Shown piece after piece: positions 33,925 through 42,632 of a stretch of DNA of 64,000 nucleotides. The notes under the pieces are model-generated. The model was not told where the DNA came from. It made no database searches and saw nothing but the letters and a program-made list of their open reading frames with translations. The stretch comes from an uncultured Acidimicrobiales bacterium (GTDB taxonomy: Bacteria; Actinomycetota; Acidimicrobiia; Acidimicrobiales; SZUA-35), in the NCBI GenBank assembly GCA_938002965.1, contig CALKZY010000014.1:154934-218933 (forward strand), written 5' to 3'. Made by a program: the position numbers and the translations under genes. How positions within the stretch are numbered: position 1 is the stretch's first letter; each line of letters starts with the position of its first letter.

Positions 33925-36728
33925 CGTCAAACTATCCGGCCGAATGGGAGGCCGACATTGTCTTGTCCGACGGCGGGACGGCCCACATCCGACCGATCCG
34001 TCCTGACGACGGACCGTTGCTGGTGGACTTCCACAGCAGGCAGTCGCCCGAAAGCGTGTACTTCCGTTTCTTCTCGCCTAGGCCACGGTTGTCTGACCGT
34101 CAAGTAGAACAGCTGGTGAATGTCGACTATCGGAACCGCATGGCTTTTGTGGTTCTGGAGGGCGATGATCTGATTGCCGTCGCCCGCTACGAGCCGGTCG
34201 ACACCGGTGACCAGGGTCACGACGAGGCCGAAGTGGCCTTCTTTGTTGACGATGGACACAACGGTCGGGGCTTGGCCACCATCCTGCTCGAATATCTGGC
34301 GGTAGCAGCCAGGCAAACAGGGCGCCGACGACTCAGCGCCACTGTGTTGCCTGAAAATCAGAAGATGTTGAAGGTGTTTCGGGCCGTTGGCTTTGAGGTC
34401 AAGACCCGCTTCAGCGACGGGTACATCGCCGTGACGCTGGACATCGAATCTGACGTGGCGGGACTGGGCGCCATAGCCTCTCGTGAACGTCTCGCCGAGG
34501 CCCGATCCGTCGACCGCTTCATGACTCCTGAGTCCGTGGCCGTGGTCGGCAGCTCGCGTGTAGGCACGGTGGGGTTTGAAATTGTCCGACACGTGATCGA
34601 CGGAGGCTTCATCGGCTCGGTATTTCCCGTGAACCTTGGTGGAACCGATGTCTACGGCCAACCTGGCTACTCATCAGTCGGCGAAATCGGACAACAGGTT
34701 GACATTGCCGTAGTGGCTGTACCCCAACCCGATGTTGACGCAGTGCTGGACGACTGCATCGAGTCGGCCGTGGGCGGCGTGGTGATCACGTCCACCGGAT
34801 ATTCCGAGGCCGGTCCCAACGGACTTCGCGCCGAGCGTGACCTGGTGGCGAAGGCGCTGCGCAACGGCTTGCGGGTTCTGGGTCCCAACTGCCTCGGCGT
34901 CATCAACACCGACGCCAGTATTCGCCTGAACGGCAGCCTCATCGAGGGACTCCCCGAGTCCGGACCAATCGCCGTTTCCACTCAGTCCGGTGCGCTTGGC
35001 CGCCTGTTGGTTCAGGGCCTGGCTCGCCGTGGTCTCGGCGTCAGCCACTTCGTCGCATTAGGCAACAAGGCCGATGTAAGCGGCAACGACCTGCTCCAGT
35101 TCTGGGAGCTCGACGATCGAACCGAGATCGTCCTGATGCACCTGGAATCGTTGGGCAACCCCATTCGCTTCCAGCGAATCGCCCGGTCCGTTTCGGCCAA
35201 AAAGCCGGTGATCGCTCTGGTGCCTTCCGGGGAGGACAGCGGATACACCGCCGCCCAAGCCACCGCTGACCAATCGTCAGGCGACGATCCGCCCGACGAT
35301 GAACCACCCGATGGTGAACTGGCGAACTCCGCCTGGGGGCAAGTGCACTGGCCCGCAGGAGCCACGCTGGCCACCCGAGTCGAACAGGCCGGTGTGGTCG
35401 CCGTTGACTCGTTCCCTGAGCTATTGGACGGCGCAATCGTTCTACAGAGCCAGCCCGTTCCGGCCGGCCCGAGGGTGCTTTTGGTCGGCAACTCTGGAGC
35501 GGCGCTTCGGCTTGCTGCCGGTGAAGCTCATCGTTATGGACTTCAGCCGGTGAACCTGGTCGACCAGCATGCGGCGTTACTGGCCGGCGGCCTTCCGCCC
35601 GGAGCCCGACTTGAGAACCCGGTTGACCTGACATATGCCGCCCAACCGGACGACTACGCCCGATTGATCGCTGAACGTAACGCATACGAACCGGTTGATT
35701 CGGTCATCGTAGTGCATGCCCCTCCGCTGCCTGGTCCCGTCGACGACTTGCTAGACCGATTGGGGGAAGTTAGGCGTCGCTTGAACGATGCCGGTCATTC
35801 CATTTGTTTGGTTGCTTGCGTTCCTGACCTTGAGGACGCCGGGCCTGTCTCCATCAACGGAGCCGACACGGTCGCGGTTGCCGTTTTCCCGTCAATCCAC
35901 GCCGGAGTGCGTGCGCTCTCGGTGGCCGTTCGCTACGGCCGGCGTCGGGTCTCTGAACCGGTCAAGGGAAGCGATGAACCTGCGGCCCTTGAGCTCGAAG
36001 AATCCGTACGCCTGGCAGTCGAAGGGCTCCTATCCGATAGCGAAGAAGGTTCTGCCGGTTCGAAAGCAGACAGCGGCAGGGCCCAGGCTGTCGTCGAGAT
36101 TCTTCAAGCCGGTGATCTGCGCCCTGTAGCTCGCCGTGTTGTGACGTCCGAAGAGGAGGCACTAAGCGCCGCCCGATCCATCGGCTTTCCTGTGGTTCTC
36201 AAAGCTGGCGGGCGAGGGCCCTTGGCTCGGAGCCAGTACACCGGGGTGGCCCTCGATCTGGCTGACGAAACGGTGCTCAGTTCGGCCTATCGCCGGATGG
36301 CGGCCGGCCTCGGCTCTGCCATGAACGTAGCCGAAGTTCAAGCGATGGCCAGCACCGGAATCGACGCCGCAGTCTCGGTGCATCGCAGCAGTGAACGGGG
36401 CACGGCGGTGACGCTTGGTCGGGGCGGAGCCGGGGCCACACCAATCGACAGTCGACCGGTGGCCATGTTGCCGATGGGTCACGGCCAAGCCGAACGGCTG
36501 GTAGAAGAATCGGAGCTGGGGCTGGTCCTCGACGACATACCCGGGGCCCGCAAAGCGCTTATCGACGATTTGGTCAGACTGGCCACCTTGGTGGAGGCCA
36601 TCCCCGAGCTGGTCGAGTTGAGGCTCAACCCAATTCTGATCGGAGCAGCCGGCGTAGCCATCACCGACGTTGACATCGTCGTGGCTGAGCCGCCCACCGT
36701 GGGTCCTAGCGTTCGAAGGCTGCGATAG
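33921..36728 (+). CDS. GNAT acetyltransferase fused to ADP-forming acyl-CoA synthetase (Pat-like)
   Basis: The 935-residue protein joins an N-terminal GNAT domain (residues 1-180; DDGHNGRGLATILLEYLAVAA is the acetyl-CoA loop region) to a CoA-binding domain (VAVVGSSRVGTVGFEIVRHV, about 210), succinyl-CoA-ligase-like domains (GPIAVSTQSGALGRLL) and a C-terminal ATP-grasp (FPVVLKAGGRGPLARS to VELRLNPILIG). Such fusions are protein lysine acetyltransferases that regulate metabolic enzymes. The GNAT-first order is opposite to that of Salmonella Pat. An acidic Ser/Asp/Pro-rich insert near residue 450 is unusual. Confidence 0.9.
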   Translation: MTSNYPAEWEADIVLSDGGTAHIRPIRPDDGPLLVDFHSRQSPESVYFRFFSPRPRLSDRQVEQLVNVDYRNRMAFVVLEGDDLIAVARYEPVDTGDQGHDEAEVAFFVDDGHNGRGLATILLEYLAVAARQTGRRRLSATVLPENQKMLKVFRAVGFEVKTRFSDGYIAVTLDIESDVAGLGAIASRERLAEARSVDRFMTPESVAVVGSSRVGTVGFEIVRHVIDGGFIGSVFPVNLGGTDVYGQPGYSSVGEIGQQVDIAVVAVPQPDVDAVLDDCIESAVGGVVITSTGYSEAGPNGLRAERDLVAKALRNGLRVLGPNCLGVINTDASIRLNGSLIEGLPESGPIAVSTQSGALGRLLVQGLARRGLGVSHFVALGNKADVSGNDLLQFWELDDRTEIVLMHLESLGNPIRFQRIARSVSAKKPVIALVPSGEDSGYTAAQATADQSSGDDPPDDEPPDGELANSAWGQVHWPAGATLATRVEQAGVVAVDSFPELLDGAIVLQSQPVPAGPRVLLVGNSGAALRLAAGEAHRYGLQPVNLVDQHAALLAGGLPPGARLENPVDLTYAAQPDDYARLIAERNAYEPVDSVIVVHAPPLPGPVDDLLDRLGEVRRRLNDAGHSICLVACVPDLEDAGPVSINGADTVAVAVFPSIHAGVRALSVAVRYGRRRVSEPVKGSDEPAALELEESVRLAVEGLLSDSEEGSAGSKADSGRAQAVVEILQAGDLRPVARRVVTSEEEALSAARSIGFPVVLKAGGRGPLARSQYTGVALDLADETVLSSAYRRMAAGLGSAMNVAEVQAMASTGIDAAVSVHRSSERGTAVTLGRGGAGATPIDSRPVAMLPMGHGQAERLVEESELGLVLDDIPGARKALIDDLVRLATLVEAIPELVELRLNPILIGAAGVAITDVDIVVAEPPTVGPSVRRLR

Positions 36729-36796
36729 AACCCAAGCACTGTTTTGATACGTTGCCGGGTGGCAGCTACGAACTTCGTCGGCACTACGATGTTGGC

Positions 36797-37198
36797 ATGA
36801 ACATGGGCTCGGACAACATCGTTCGTTCCCGGTGGCGGTGGCGGCTGGGAGCGCTTGTGCTACTTGCGGTTGGTGCGGCCGGTTGCAGCAACGACCTTGA
36901 GCCCACCGACTACGCAGTCGAGAATCGAACCGGGTTTTTGACTGCATGCGCCCGCCCCTTGGACGATCCGCGTTTGCTGAATGACGTCTGCGCCTGCGCC
37001 TACGATCGCATTGAAGCCGAACTTCGGTTCGAAGAGTTCGTCGATTTAGATACCGAACTGTTGACAGCCAGTCAAGCAACCACTTCGGACACAGCCACGT
37101 CGGACGCCAGAGCGCAACCGGGAACCGAAACCGACGGTCTACCGGAAGAAATCGTCCAACTTATCGCCGACTGTTTTGTCGAGGAGGCAGGTCTATGA
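36797..37198 (+). CDS. Small cysteine-containing lipoprotein
   Basis: A basic N-terminus and hydrophobic core end in the lipobox VGAAGC (Cys30), so the 133-residue product should be lipid-anchored. The mature part has a cluster of cysteines (TACARP, VCACAYDRI, ADCFVEE) that could form disulfides, split by a Thr/Ser-rich stretch. No family is recognised. It lies between the acetyltransferase and FrhB-like genes on the same strand. Confidence 0.65.
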   Translation: MNMGSDNIVRSRWRWRLGALVLLAVGAAGCSNDLEPTDYAVENRTGFLTACARPLDDPRLLNDVCACAYDRIEAELRFEEFVDLDTELLTASQATTSDTATSDARAQPGTETDGLPEEIVQLIADCFVEEAGL

Positions 37199-37253
37199 TC
37201 GCCGGGCCCCCTCCTGCTGCGTCGGATCTCCAGCCCTAGAGAGAGTGACACCC

Positions 37254-38417
37254 ATGACGGCCACTGAAAATCCCACGCCTGAAGCGGCTCCGGCCAAGAA
37301 ACGCTGGACCTTCCAGTGGAAAGAGCTGTTCGACGAGGTCATCACGTCCGGGCTATGCACCGGTTGCGCAGGCTGTGTCATTGCGTGCCCTCACGATGTC
37401 ATCGGCTACAAGCATGAGCCAGGGGCGTACAAGCCTTTTCATCTGGAAGAAGAGCTTGGCCTGTCGAACTGCACTCACGGCGAGAAGGGGTGCACGTCTT
37501 GTACCCGAGCGTGTCCCCGATTCAGGGACTGGGAGACCGAAGCCGACGAGCATCTGTTCGGACGGACTCGCCAAGCTGACGAAATGTCGGGCGTCTACAA
37601 GGACATCCTGCTGGTACGCGCCGCCGACGAGAGGGTTTACGAGCACGGCCAAGACGGTGGACTGGTATCAGCCATCTTGATTTGGTGCTTGGAAAACAAC
37701 ATCATCGACGGGGCATTGGTGTCGATGTTGGAGGGCGGCAGCGGTTGGAAAGCGGTTCCCGGCGTAGCCACCAACACCGCCGAGGTACTGGCGGCATCCG
37801 GAAGTCGATACACCTATTCGGCCAACACAGTTGCCTTCGACGAGGCGATCGAGAAGGGGCTCAAGAATCTGGCTCTCGTAGGCATGAGTTGTCAGACGTC
37901 GATTGGACCTGTGATGTGGCATCGCAAGGTGGGAAAGGTTTCGAAGCCCATCAAGTTGAACATCGGCCTATTGTGCTCCAAGAGCTTCGACGACTCGATG
38001 TTCGACGAGCTGTTCTACCTCAAGTACGGGTTGGCCAAAGAAGACATCGTCAAGATGAACATCAAAGGCGTCTTCCAAGTGTGGATGCGCAACGGTGACT
38101 ACCACGAGATCAACCTCAAGGAATGCCATGCCTGGACCCGGGAAGGTTGCAACCACTGCCCGGACTTCGCCGCTGAACACGCTGACATTTCAACCGGTGG
38201 CATAGGCAACGAAACAGACTGGACCCTGACCGTGGTGCGCACCGAACTTGGCCGGGCGATTATTGAGGCCATGATCAACGACGGAGTGATCGAGACCCGA
38301 CCCGGCGACGACGATCCGGCAGCCATAGCGCTGATGCATCGTCTAGCGGAGAAGAGCCGGGCACGGTGGCCGGAATGGGCCAACTCCGAAGTTCGGGTGG
38401 GCCTAACCAAAAAGTAG
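37254..38417 (+). CDS. FrhB-family (coenzyme F420 hydrogenase beta subunit-like) iron-sulfur protein
   Basis: The N-terminal third carries two cysteine-rich motifs, CTGCAGCVIACP and GCTSCTRACP, fitting two 4Fe-4S clusters. The C-terminal part matches the FrhB/FdhB family: GQDGGLVSAILIWCLE, LVGMSCQTSIGP and LNIGLLCSKSF, where the cofactor-binding region lies. Members pass electrons between iron-sulfur clusters, FAD and F420. No hydrogenase or formate dehydrogenase partner is encoded nearby, so it may act as a stand-alone F420-linked reductase or use distant partners. The ATG at 37254 follows GAGAGAG. Confidence 0.85.
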   Translation: MTATENPTPEAAPAKKRWTFQWKELFDEVITSGLCTGCAGCVIACPHDVIGYKHEPGAYKPFHLEEELGLSNCTHGEKGCTSCTRACPRFRDWETEADEHLFGRTRQADEMSGVYKDILLVRAADERVYEHGQDGGLVSAILIWCLENNIIDGALVSMLEGGSGWKAVPGVATNTAEVLAASGSRYTYSANTVAFDEAIEKGLKNLALVGMSCQTSIGPVMWHRKVGKVSKPIKLNIGLLCSKSFDDSMFDELFYLKYGLAKEDIVKMNIKGVFQVWMRNGDYHEINLKECHAWTREGCNHCPDFAAEHADISTGGIGNETDWTLTVVRTELGRAIIEAMINDGVIETRPGDDDPAAIALMHRLAEKSRARWPEWANSEVRVGLTKK

Positions 38418-38470
38418 CCCCGAGGGCCAATCAGTTTGGTTGCGGCGGCAGATCGAATCCGGCGACGGTG

Positions 38471-40315
38471 CTAGCCGTAACCGATGAGGATGTCGGCAAT
38501 GCGGGTCGCCATGTCGTGGGCGAACGCTTCGGTCACTCCGATAGGGGTGGCCGAAATCTCCTCGTTGAAATGGTTAGTGACGGTGGCCCTGCCATCATCG
38601 GCGATGCCGATGTAGGTGGCGCAGCCGTCGGGCACTGACGAGCGATCCATCCCAAGCACGATCAAACCTGAATCGGGTCCGGAGTCACCGATCGAGAGCC
38701 CGGCTGGTTCTAGATGTTCGGCGCCGTCGACAACCGATAGCTGGTAGTACCCGGGGTCGGCATCAGTCCCTGAGCCGTTTTCGTTGGTCGGGCGGGTGGG
38801 AGACATCAGCTCCGGAAGCGACTTGGTCCATTGCCAGTCGTCAACCCGGTCACGTCCGGTGACCACCGAGAAACGAATATCACCGGGGGCCGACAGGGCG
38901 GCCAGTGATAACACCGCGTGACGACAAGCAGCCAGTGCCGCCGCTCGTCCACCGAAAATTGCGATCGGCCCCTGAGCAATGCTGGCGGTAACCGGGACCC
39001 ACGGCAGAACGCTCATCTTGTTGATGGGCTCATGCAGATCTTCGGGAATGCGGTTGGGGTCGTCGAACTTCGGCTGCCAAGGGATGATGGCATACCCAAT
39101 GCTGTAGCGGCCGAAGAATCGATGCTCTCGATCTCGTTCCCACAAGCCCGGGTCCATGAGTGTCAGCCTGCTCTTGAGCTCCTCCGGGTCAGGATGAGTG
39201 AACCGATGCCGCTCGGCGACCTGGTGCCTCGTCTCGCCAATATCGGTCAGAAGCTGAGCGGCTCCGGCCTCACCGTCCATGTCGCCAACGGTGATTGCCT
39301 TGGGGGCGGTCATGGCCACCTCGGCTCGTTCCAACGCCGACTCACTGGATGCGGCCCGGACCGGGCGAACGGCAAAGCATGCACTGCCGACACTCAAGAT
39401 GCCGTTACCAACGAATGTTGGTTCTTCAACCGCGGTCTCGTTGACGATGGCCTTTGCCGTACCCGGTAGGACTATGACCCGGCCGTCATCGGTGACCCTC
39501 AACACGAATGACGTCGATCCGTCGTCCTGGGAGTCCGACGAGGTTGTGGTCTCGCTGAACTGGAAGGATTTGCTTGGCGGGAGCATCATTGATGATCCGG
39601 CGGTCAGACCGGCAACCTGGCGCATTTCCAGCGAGAACAGATGTTGTTCGAGAGGGGCCGGCTCCGGCAAAGGGGCGCCGGTGGCCACTGTTTGGGGAGT
39701 TGGTGGTCTTGCTGGAGCGTCTGGCTGGACTTCAACGTCTTCGGCTGGTTCGGAGACCTCTGATGCTGGGGAGACCTCTGATGCTGCGGGCACATCGGCC
39801 ATTCGAGGAAGTCCTGCGTCCTCGAGCTTTGGGAGGTCCAGCTCGCCATTGGTATCGCTGCCGAGCACGATCACGTCATCGTCAGCGAGTGGAACGTTCG
39901 CTGCTAGACCGCTTTGCGTCACGCCGTCTTGGCCGTCTTTCGGCTCGACGTTGCCGCCGACTTGATCTTCGCTCTGGTGATCCTCAACTGTCGCCACGCC
40001 GTGATCTGGCGCTGTCTCTTCGGCGCCAGGCTGTAGGTCGTTGTGATCCGACTCGATGTTATCGCCCAAGTCGCTCCAGCCATCGTCTTCAGATGTGAGG
40101 GCGGCGGCCTGCTGGTCGGAGATGTTCTCACTTGACGTCAGGTCTGGCAGGCCCTCCCAATCGTCGAGGCTGGCCAGGTTTTCTCTCACGAAATCTAGAT
40201 CGTCACCGGATTGCGTCGGCTGAGGTGAGACCGTTCGCGCTGAACTTACCGAAGGAAAGTCCTCGGGAGGAGTTGATTCGTTGTCCGTGTCGTCATCCAC
40301 GGGGTGGTCGTCCAA
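38471..40315 (-). CDS. EssC/EccC-like protein lacking the FtsK ATPase domains
   Basis: Residues 1-215 are acidic and disordered. Residues 225-320 resemble the FHA-like N-terminal region of EssC (VLRVTDDGRVIVLPG, FVGNGILSVGSACFAV). Residues 370-610 match the region that precedes the motor in FHA/FtsK type VII secretion ATPases: THPDPEELKSRL, GLWERDREHRFF, VLPWVPVTASIAQGPIAIFG, LAALSAPGDIRFSVVTG and DWQWTKSLPEL. The protein then ends, without Walker motifs or any FtsK domain, and no such gene follows on that strand. It may be a regulatory or scaffold paralogue. The TTG start is uncertain; a GTG at 40300 is possible. Confidence 0.65.
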   Translation of the reverse strand: MDDHPVDDDTDNESTPPEDFPSVSSARTVSPQPTQSGDDLDFVRENLASLDDWEGLPDLTSSENISDQQAAALTSEDDGWSDLGDNIESDHNDLQPGAEETAPDHGVATVEDHQSEDQVGGNVEPKDGQDGVTQSGLAANVPLADDDVIVLGSDTNGELDLPKLEDAGLPRMADVPAASEVSPASEVSEPAEDVEVQPDAPARPPTPQTVATGAPLPEPAPLEQHLFSLEMRQVAGLTAGSSMMLPPSKSFQFSETTTSSDSQDDGSTSFVLRVTDDGRVIVLPGTAKAIVNETAVEEPTFVGNGILSVGSACFAVRPVRAASSESALERAEVAMTAPKAITVGDMDGEAGAAQLLTDIGETRHQVAERHRFTHPDPEELKSRLTLMDPGLWERDREHRFFGRYSIGYAIIPWQPKFDDPNRIPEDLHEPINKMSVLPWVPVTASIAQGPIAIFGGRAAALAACRHAVLSLAALSAPGDIRFSVVTGRDRVDDWQWTKSLPELMSPTRPTNENGSGTDADPGYYQLSVVDGAEHLEPAGLSIGDSGPDSGLIVLGMDRSSVPDGCATYIGIADDGRATVTNHFNEEISATPIGVTEAFAHDMATRIADILIGYG

Positions 40316-40392
40316 GCGTTGCTGATGTCAGGGTCCGCATAGCGAGAATACAGCGGAATGCGGTTTGGCCCTGAGTCTAGATGTCATAGCCA

Positions 40393-41016
40393 TCAAGGTC
40401 GTGGCATTGCCTTGCGGAGCTCCTCACATTCGTGGCGAACGTGGCAGTTGGACAGATGGTCATTGACCACGCCCATGGCCTGCATTGCGGCGTAGGCAGT
40501 CGTCGGGCCGATGAATCGAAACCCCCGCTGCTTAAGATCCTTCGACAGTGCAGTCGATTCAGCTGTCGTAGCGGGGACATCGGATAGCGAGGTTGGGGTA
40601 GGAGGCTGTGGTTCCGGCTCGTATGACCAGATGATCTGCGCCAGAGATGTGCCGTCCTCCCAAAGACCAACGAGTTGGCGGGCGTTGTTGATAGTGGCTT
40701 CGATCTTGCCGCGGTGACGGATGATTCGAGCGTCTTGAAGCAGCCGCTCGACCTCGTCGTCGCCGAACCGGGCAACGACGGTGGCGTCAAAGCCGGAGAA
40801 TACTTCTCTGAACGCGTCCCGTTTGCGGAGAATAGTGAGCCATGACAGGCCGGATTGGAATCCTTCCAGGCAGATCTTCTCGAACAGCGTGCGCTCGTCG
40901 GTGGTTGGCCGACCCCATTCGCCGTCGTGGTACACGGCGTAGTCCGCTGGCTCATGCCCCCACGAGCATCGCTTTGCGCCATCGTCGCCGGCGACGACCT
41001 GATCAGGTAGAGCCAT
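40393..41016 (-). CDS. tag: DNA-3-methyladenine glycosylase I (Tag)
   Basis: Tag excises 3-methyladenine. The protein starts shortly before RCSWGHEPADYAVYHDGEWG, where Cys and His are zinc ligands, and has FEKICLEGFQSGLSWLTIL with the catalytic Glu. The C-terminal NCHVRHEC supplies the remaining zinc ligands. The segment around residues 135-155 is a Pro/Ser/Thr-rich insert (YEPEPQPPTPTSL) longer than in E. coli Tag. The start overlaps the end of the zinc-ribbon gene by 14 bp, so the two are co-translated. Confidence 0.93.
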   Translation of the reverse strand: MALPDQVVAGDDGAKRCSWGHEPADYAVYHDGEWGRPTTDERTLFEKICLEGFQSGLSWLTILRKRDAFREVFSGFDATVVARFGDDEVERLLQDARIIRHRGKIEATINNARQLVGLWEDGTSLAQIIWSYEPEPQPPTPTSLSDVPATTAESTALSKDLKQRGFRFIGPTTAYAAMQAMGVVNDHLSNCHVRHECEELRKAMPRP

Positions 41017-41380
41017 TAGACGCATCCTTTTCATCAGGTGGATTAGTGGTTGCTTCGGTTTCGAGCGTCGGAAGCTGGTCAGGCATGAGCGCTGTTCCAC
41101 TGCGACGTTGCTCGTCGATGAGATCACGATCACATGCCCAGCAGAAGTACTCGGACGTCGTTGAAACGATCGACAATTGGGTGCCGCGGGACTTCTCGAT
41201 CACGGCGACGGGTGCGGCGTACATGTCGGCTGAGTGGCATCGGGGGCAACGGACTTTAGGGTCACGCTGCCATTCTGTTTCGCAGGTCAAGCAACGGATT
41301 TCGATCAGACCGGAACTTGTTGGCGTTCCCTGCAGCTCGTCTGATTCGCCGCATTGAGGACAACTGATGTCGGCTGCCAT
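41003..41380 (-). CDS. Small zinc-ribbon protein
   Basis: The 125-residue protein has four CxxC knuckles: CPQC (residue 7), CLTC (about 30), CPRC (about 45) and CWAC (about 80), fitting two zinc ribbons. The C-terminal 35 residues are polar and disordered. No family is recognised. It overlaps tag and presumably shares its transcript; a DNA-binding or repair-related role is conceivable but not shown. Confidence 0.7.
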   Translation of the reverse strand: MAADISCPQCGESDELQGTPTSSGLIEIRCLTCETEWQRDPKVRCPRCHSADMYAAPVAVIEKSRGTQLSIVSTTSEYFCWACDRDLIDEQRRSGTALMPDQLPTLETEATTNPPDEKDASNGST

Positions 41381-41435
41381 CACGTGAGTCTACCGGCGAT
41401 GCCCTCCGCGGCCGGGTAGCGGCTAGTGTGACCGA

Positions 41436-42602
41436 GTGCTTGTCGACGGCGACCGCCAACCGTCCGATTCCAATCCGCCCGCCGGGCGTGCTCGTCCGCA
41501 GCGTCCTCGTCGCTCCCGACGGCGTTGGGTTGTCGCTGGCTTGGTCGCTCTGGTCGTGATCCCGTTGCTATGGGGTTTGTGGCGCTACCTCCAGTTCGAT
41601 TTCGCTGAAGTGCCGGGCGTGGATCCACCGGCCGAGGGTGCGGCCGCCAACTGGCTTCTGGTGGGAATCGACAGCCGTCAGGGTCTCGATGAGGACGAGT
41701 TCTTGGGCTCAGAAGAGATGGTGCCAGGTGCCAGAGCCGACACCATCATGGTCATTCGCGTTGACCCCGACACTGCGACCGTTGAGCTCTTGTCAATCCC
41801 CCGAGACCTGTGGGTCCCCATCGTGGGAACCGGGCAGTCCGGACGGATAAACGGAGCGTTCAACGGCGGGGGCGGGCGTGAACGGCTGGTGCGAACGGCC
41901 GAACAGAGCCTCGGCATCAACATTCACCGCTACGCCGAAATCAACTTCTTCGGCTTCCAAGAGATTGTCGATGCCCTAGGTGGGGTGCCCGTGTGGTTTG
42001 AAACCCCGGCCCGGGACGTCCACAGCGGTCTCGACATCGTCGACGCCGGTTGCCATGTGCTAACCGGACCCCAAGCACTGGCGTTCGCCCGGGCCCGGCA
42101 GTTCGAGACGCTAGAGAACGGTGAGTGGAATCTCGATCCCACAGCTGACATCGGACGAACTTCCAGACAGCGACAGTTCCTGTCCGCCGTTGCCTCCTCT
42201 GCTTCGGAGCGGGTAGGCCTCGGAGGCGTAATGAACTTGAACGGTGTTCTGTCGGCAGCAGCCGACAACATGGTGGTGGCCGAAGGAACCGGCGTCTCCG
42301 ACCTAATCGGGATGCTGCGGACCTTTGCCGGTGGTGGAGCGCAGGTGAATACTCAGGCCCTTCCGGTTCAAGACACCGTGACGTCCGGGGGCGCCCAGGT
42401 TCTGGAGTTGAGGGCCGCTGAGGCTCAAGTGGTTCTCGATCTGTTTCGGACCTCGGGGGAAGTCGCTCCACCCGCCGAGGGCTTGTCCGGTGATCTGACC
42501 GTTCCCGAGGCCAAGGTTGTGACCGACGCTGACCTGGGCGAGGACCGTCGCTCGGAGGCTCTTGTCGGAGTCTCCCAGCCCGAGTGCTCAGCCGCCTCCT
42601 AG
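41436..42602 (+). CDS. LytR-CpsA-Psr (LCP) family protein
   Basis: LCP proteins transfer glycopolymers such as arabinogalactan or teichoic acids from lipid carriers to peptidoglycan. A single N-terminal transmembrane helix (VVAGLVALVVIPLLWGLW, about residue 35-52) puts the catalytic domain outside. The signature residues are seen in LLVGIDSRQG, ADTIMVIRVDP, LLSIPRDLWVPI and GRINGAFNGGG, then YAEINFFGFQEIVDALGG and ARARQFE. The GTG start at 41436 is the only suitable one. It is divergent from the zinc-ribbon/tag pair. Confidence 0.93.
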   Translation: MLVDGDRQPSDSNPPAGRARPQRPRRSRRRWVVAGLVALVVIPLLWGLWRYLQFDFAEVPGVDPPAEGAAANWLLVGIDSRQGLDEDEFLGSEEMVPGARADTIMVIRVDPDTATVELLSIPRDLWVPIVGTGQSGRINGAFNGGGGRERLVRTAEQSLGINIHRYAEINFFGFQEIVDALGGVPVWFETPARDVHSGLDIVDAGCHVLTGPQALAFARARQFETLENGEWNLDPTADIGRTSRQRQFLSAVASSASERVGLGGVMNLNGVLSAAADNMVVAEGTGVSDLIGMLRTFAGGGAQVNTQALPVQDTVTSGGAQVLELRAAEAQVVLDLFRTSGEVAPPAEGLSGDLTVPEAKVVTDADLGEDRRSEALVGVSQPECSAAS

Positions 42603-42632
42603 CCCGCACCGTTAGTCTTCGACCGGCGGTCG

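Noticed and set aside
36162..37079. 305-residue minus-strand frame
   Set aside because: It is antisense to the acetyltransferase and lipoprotein genes, with low-complexity His/Arg/Gln-rich sequence and no motifs.
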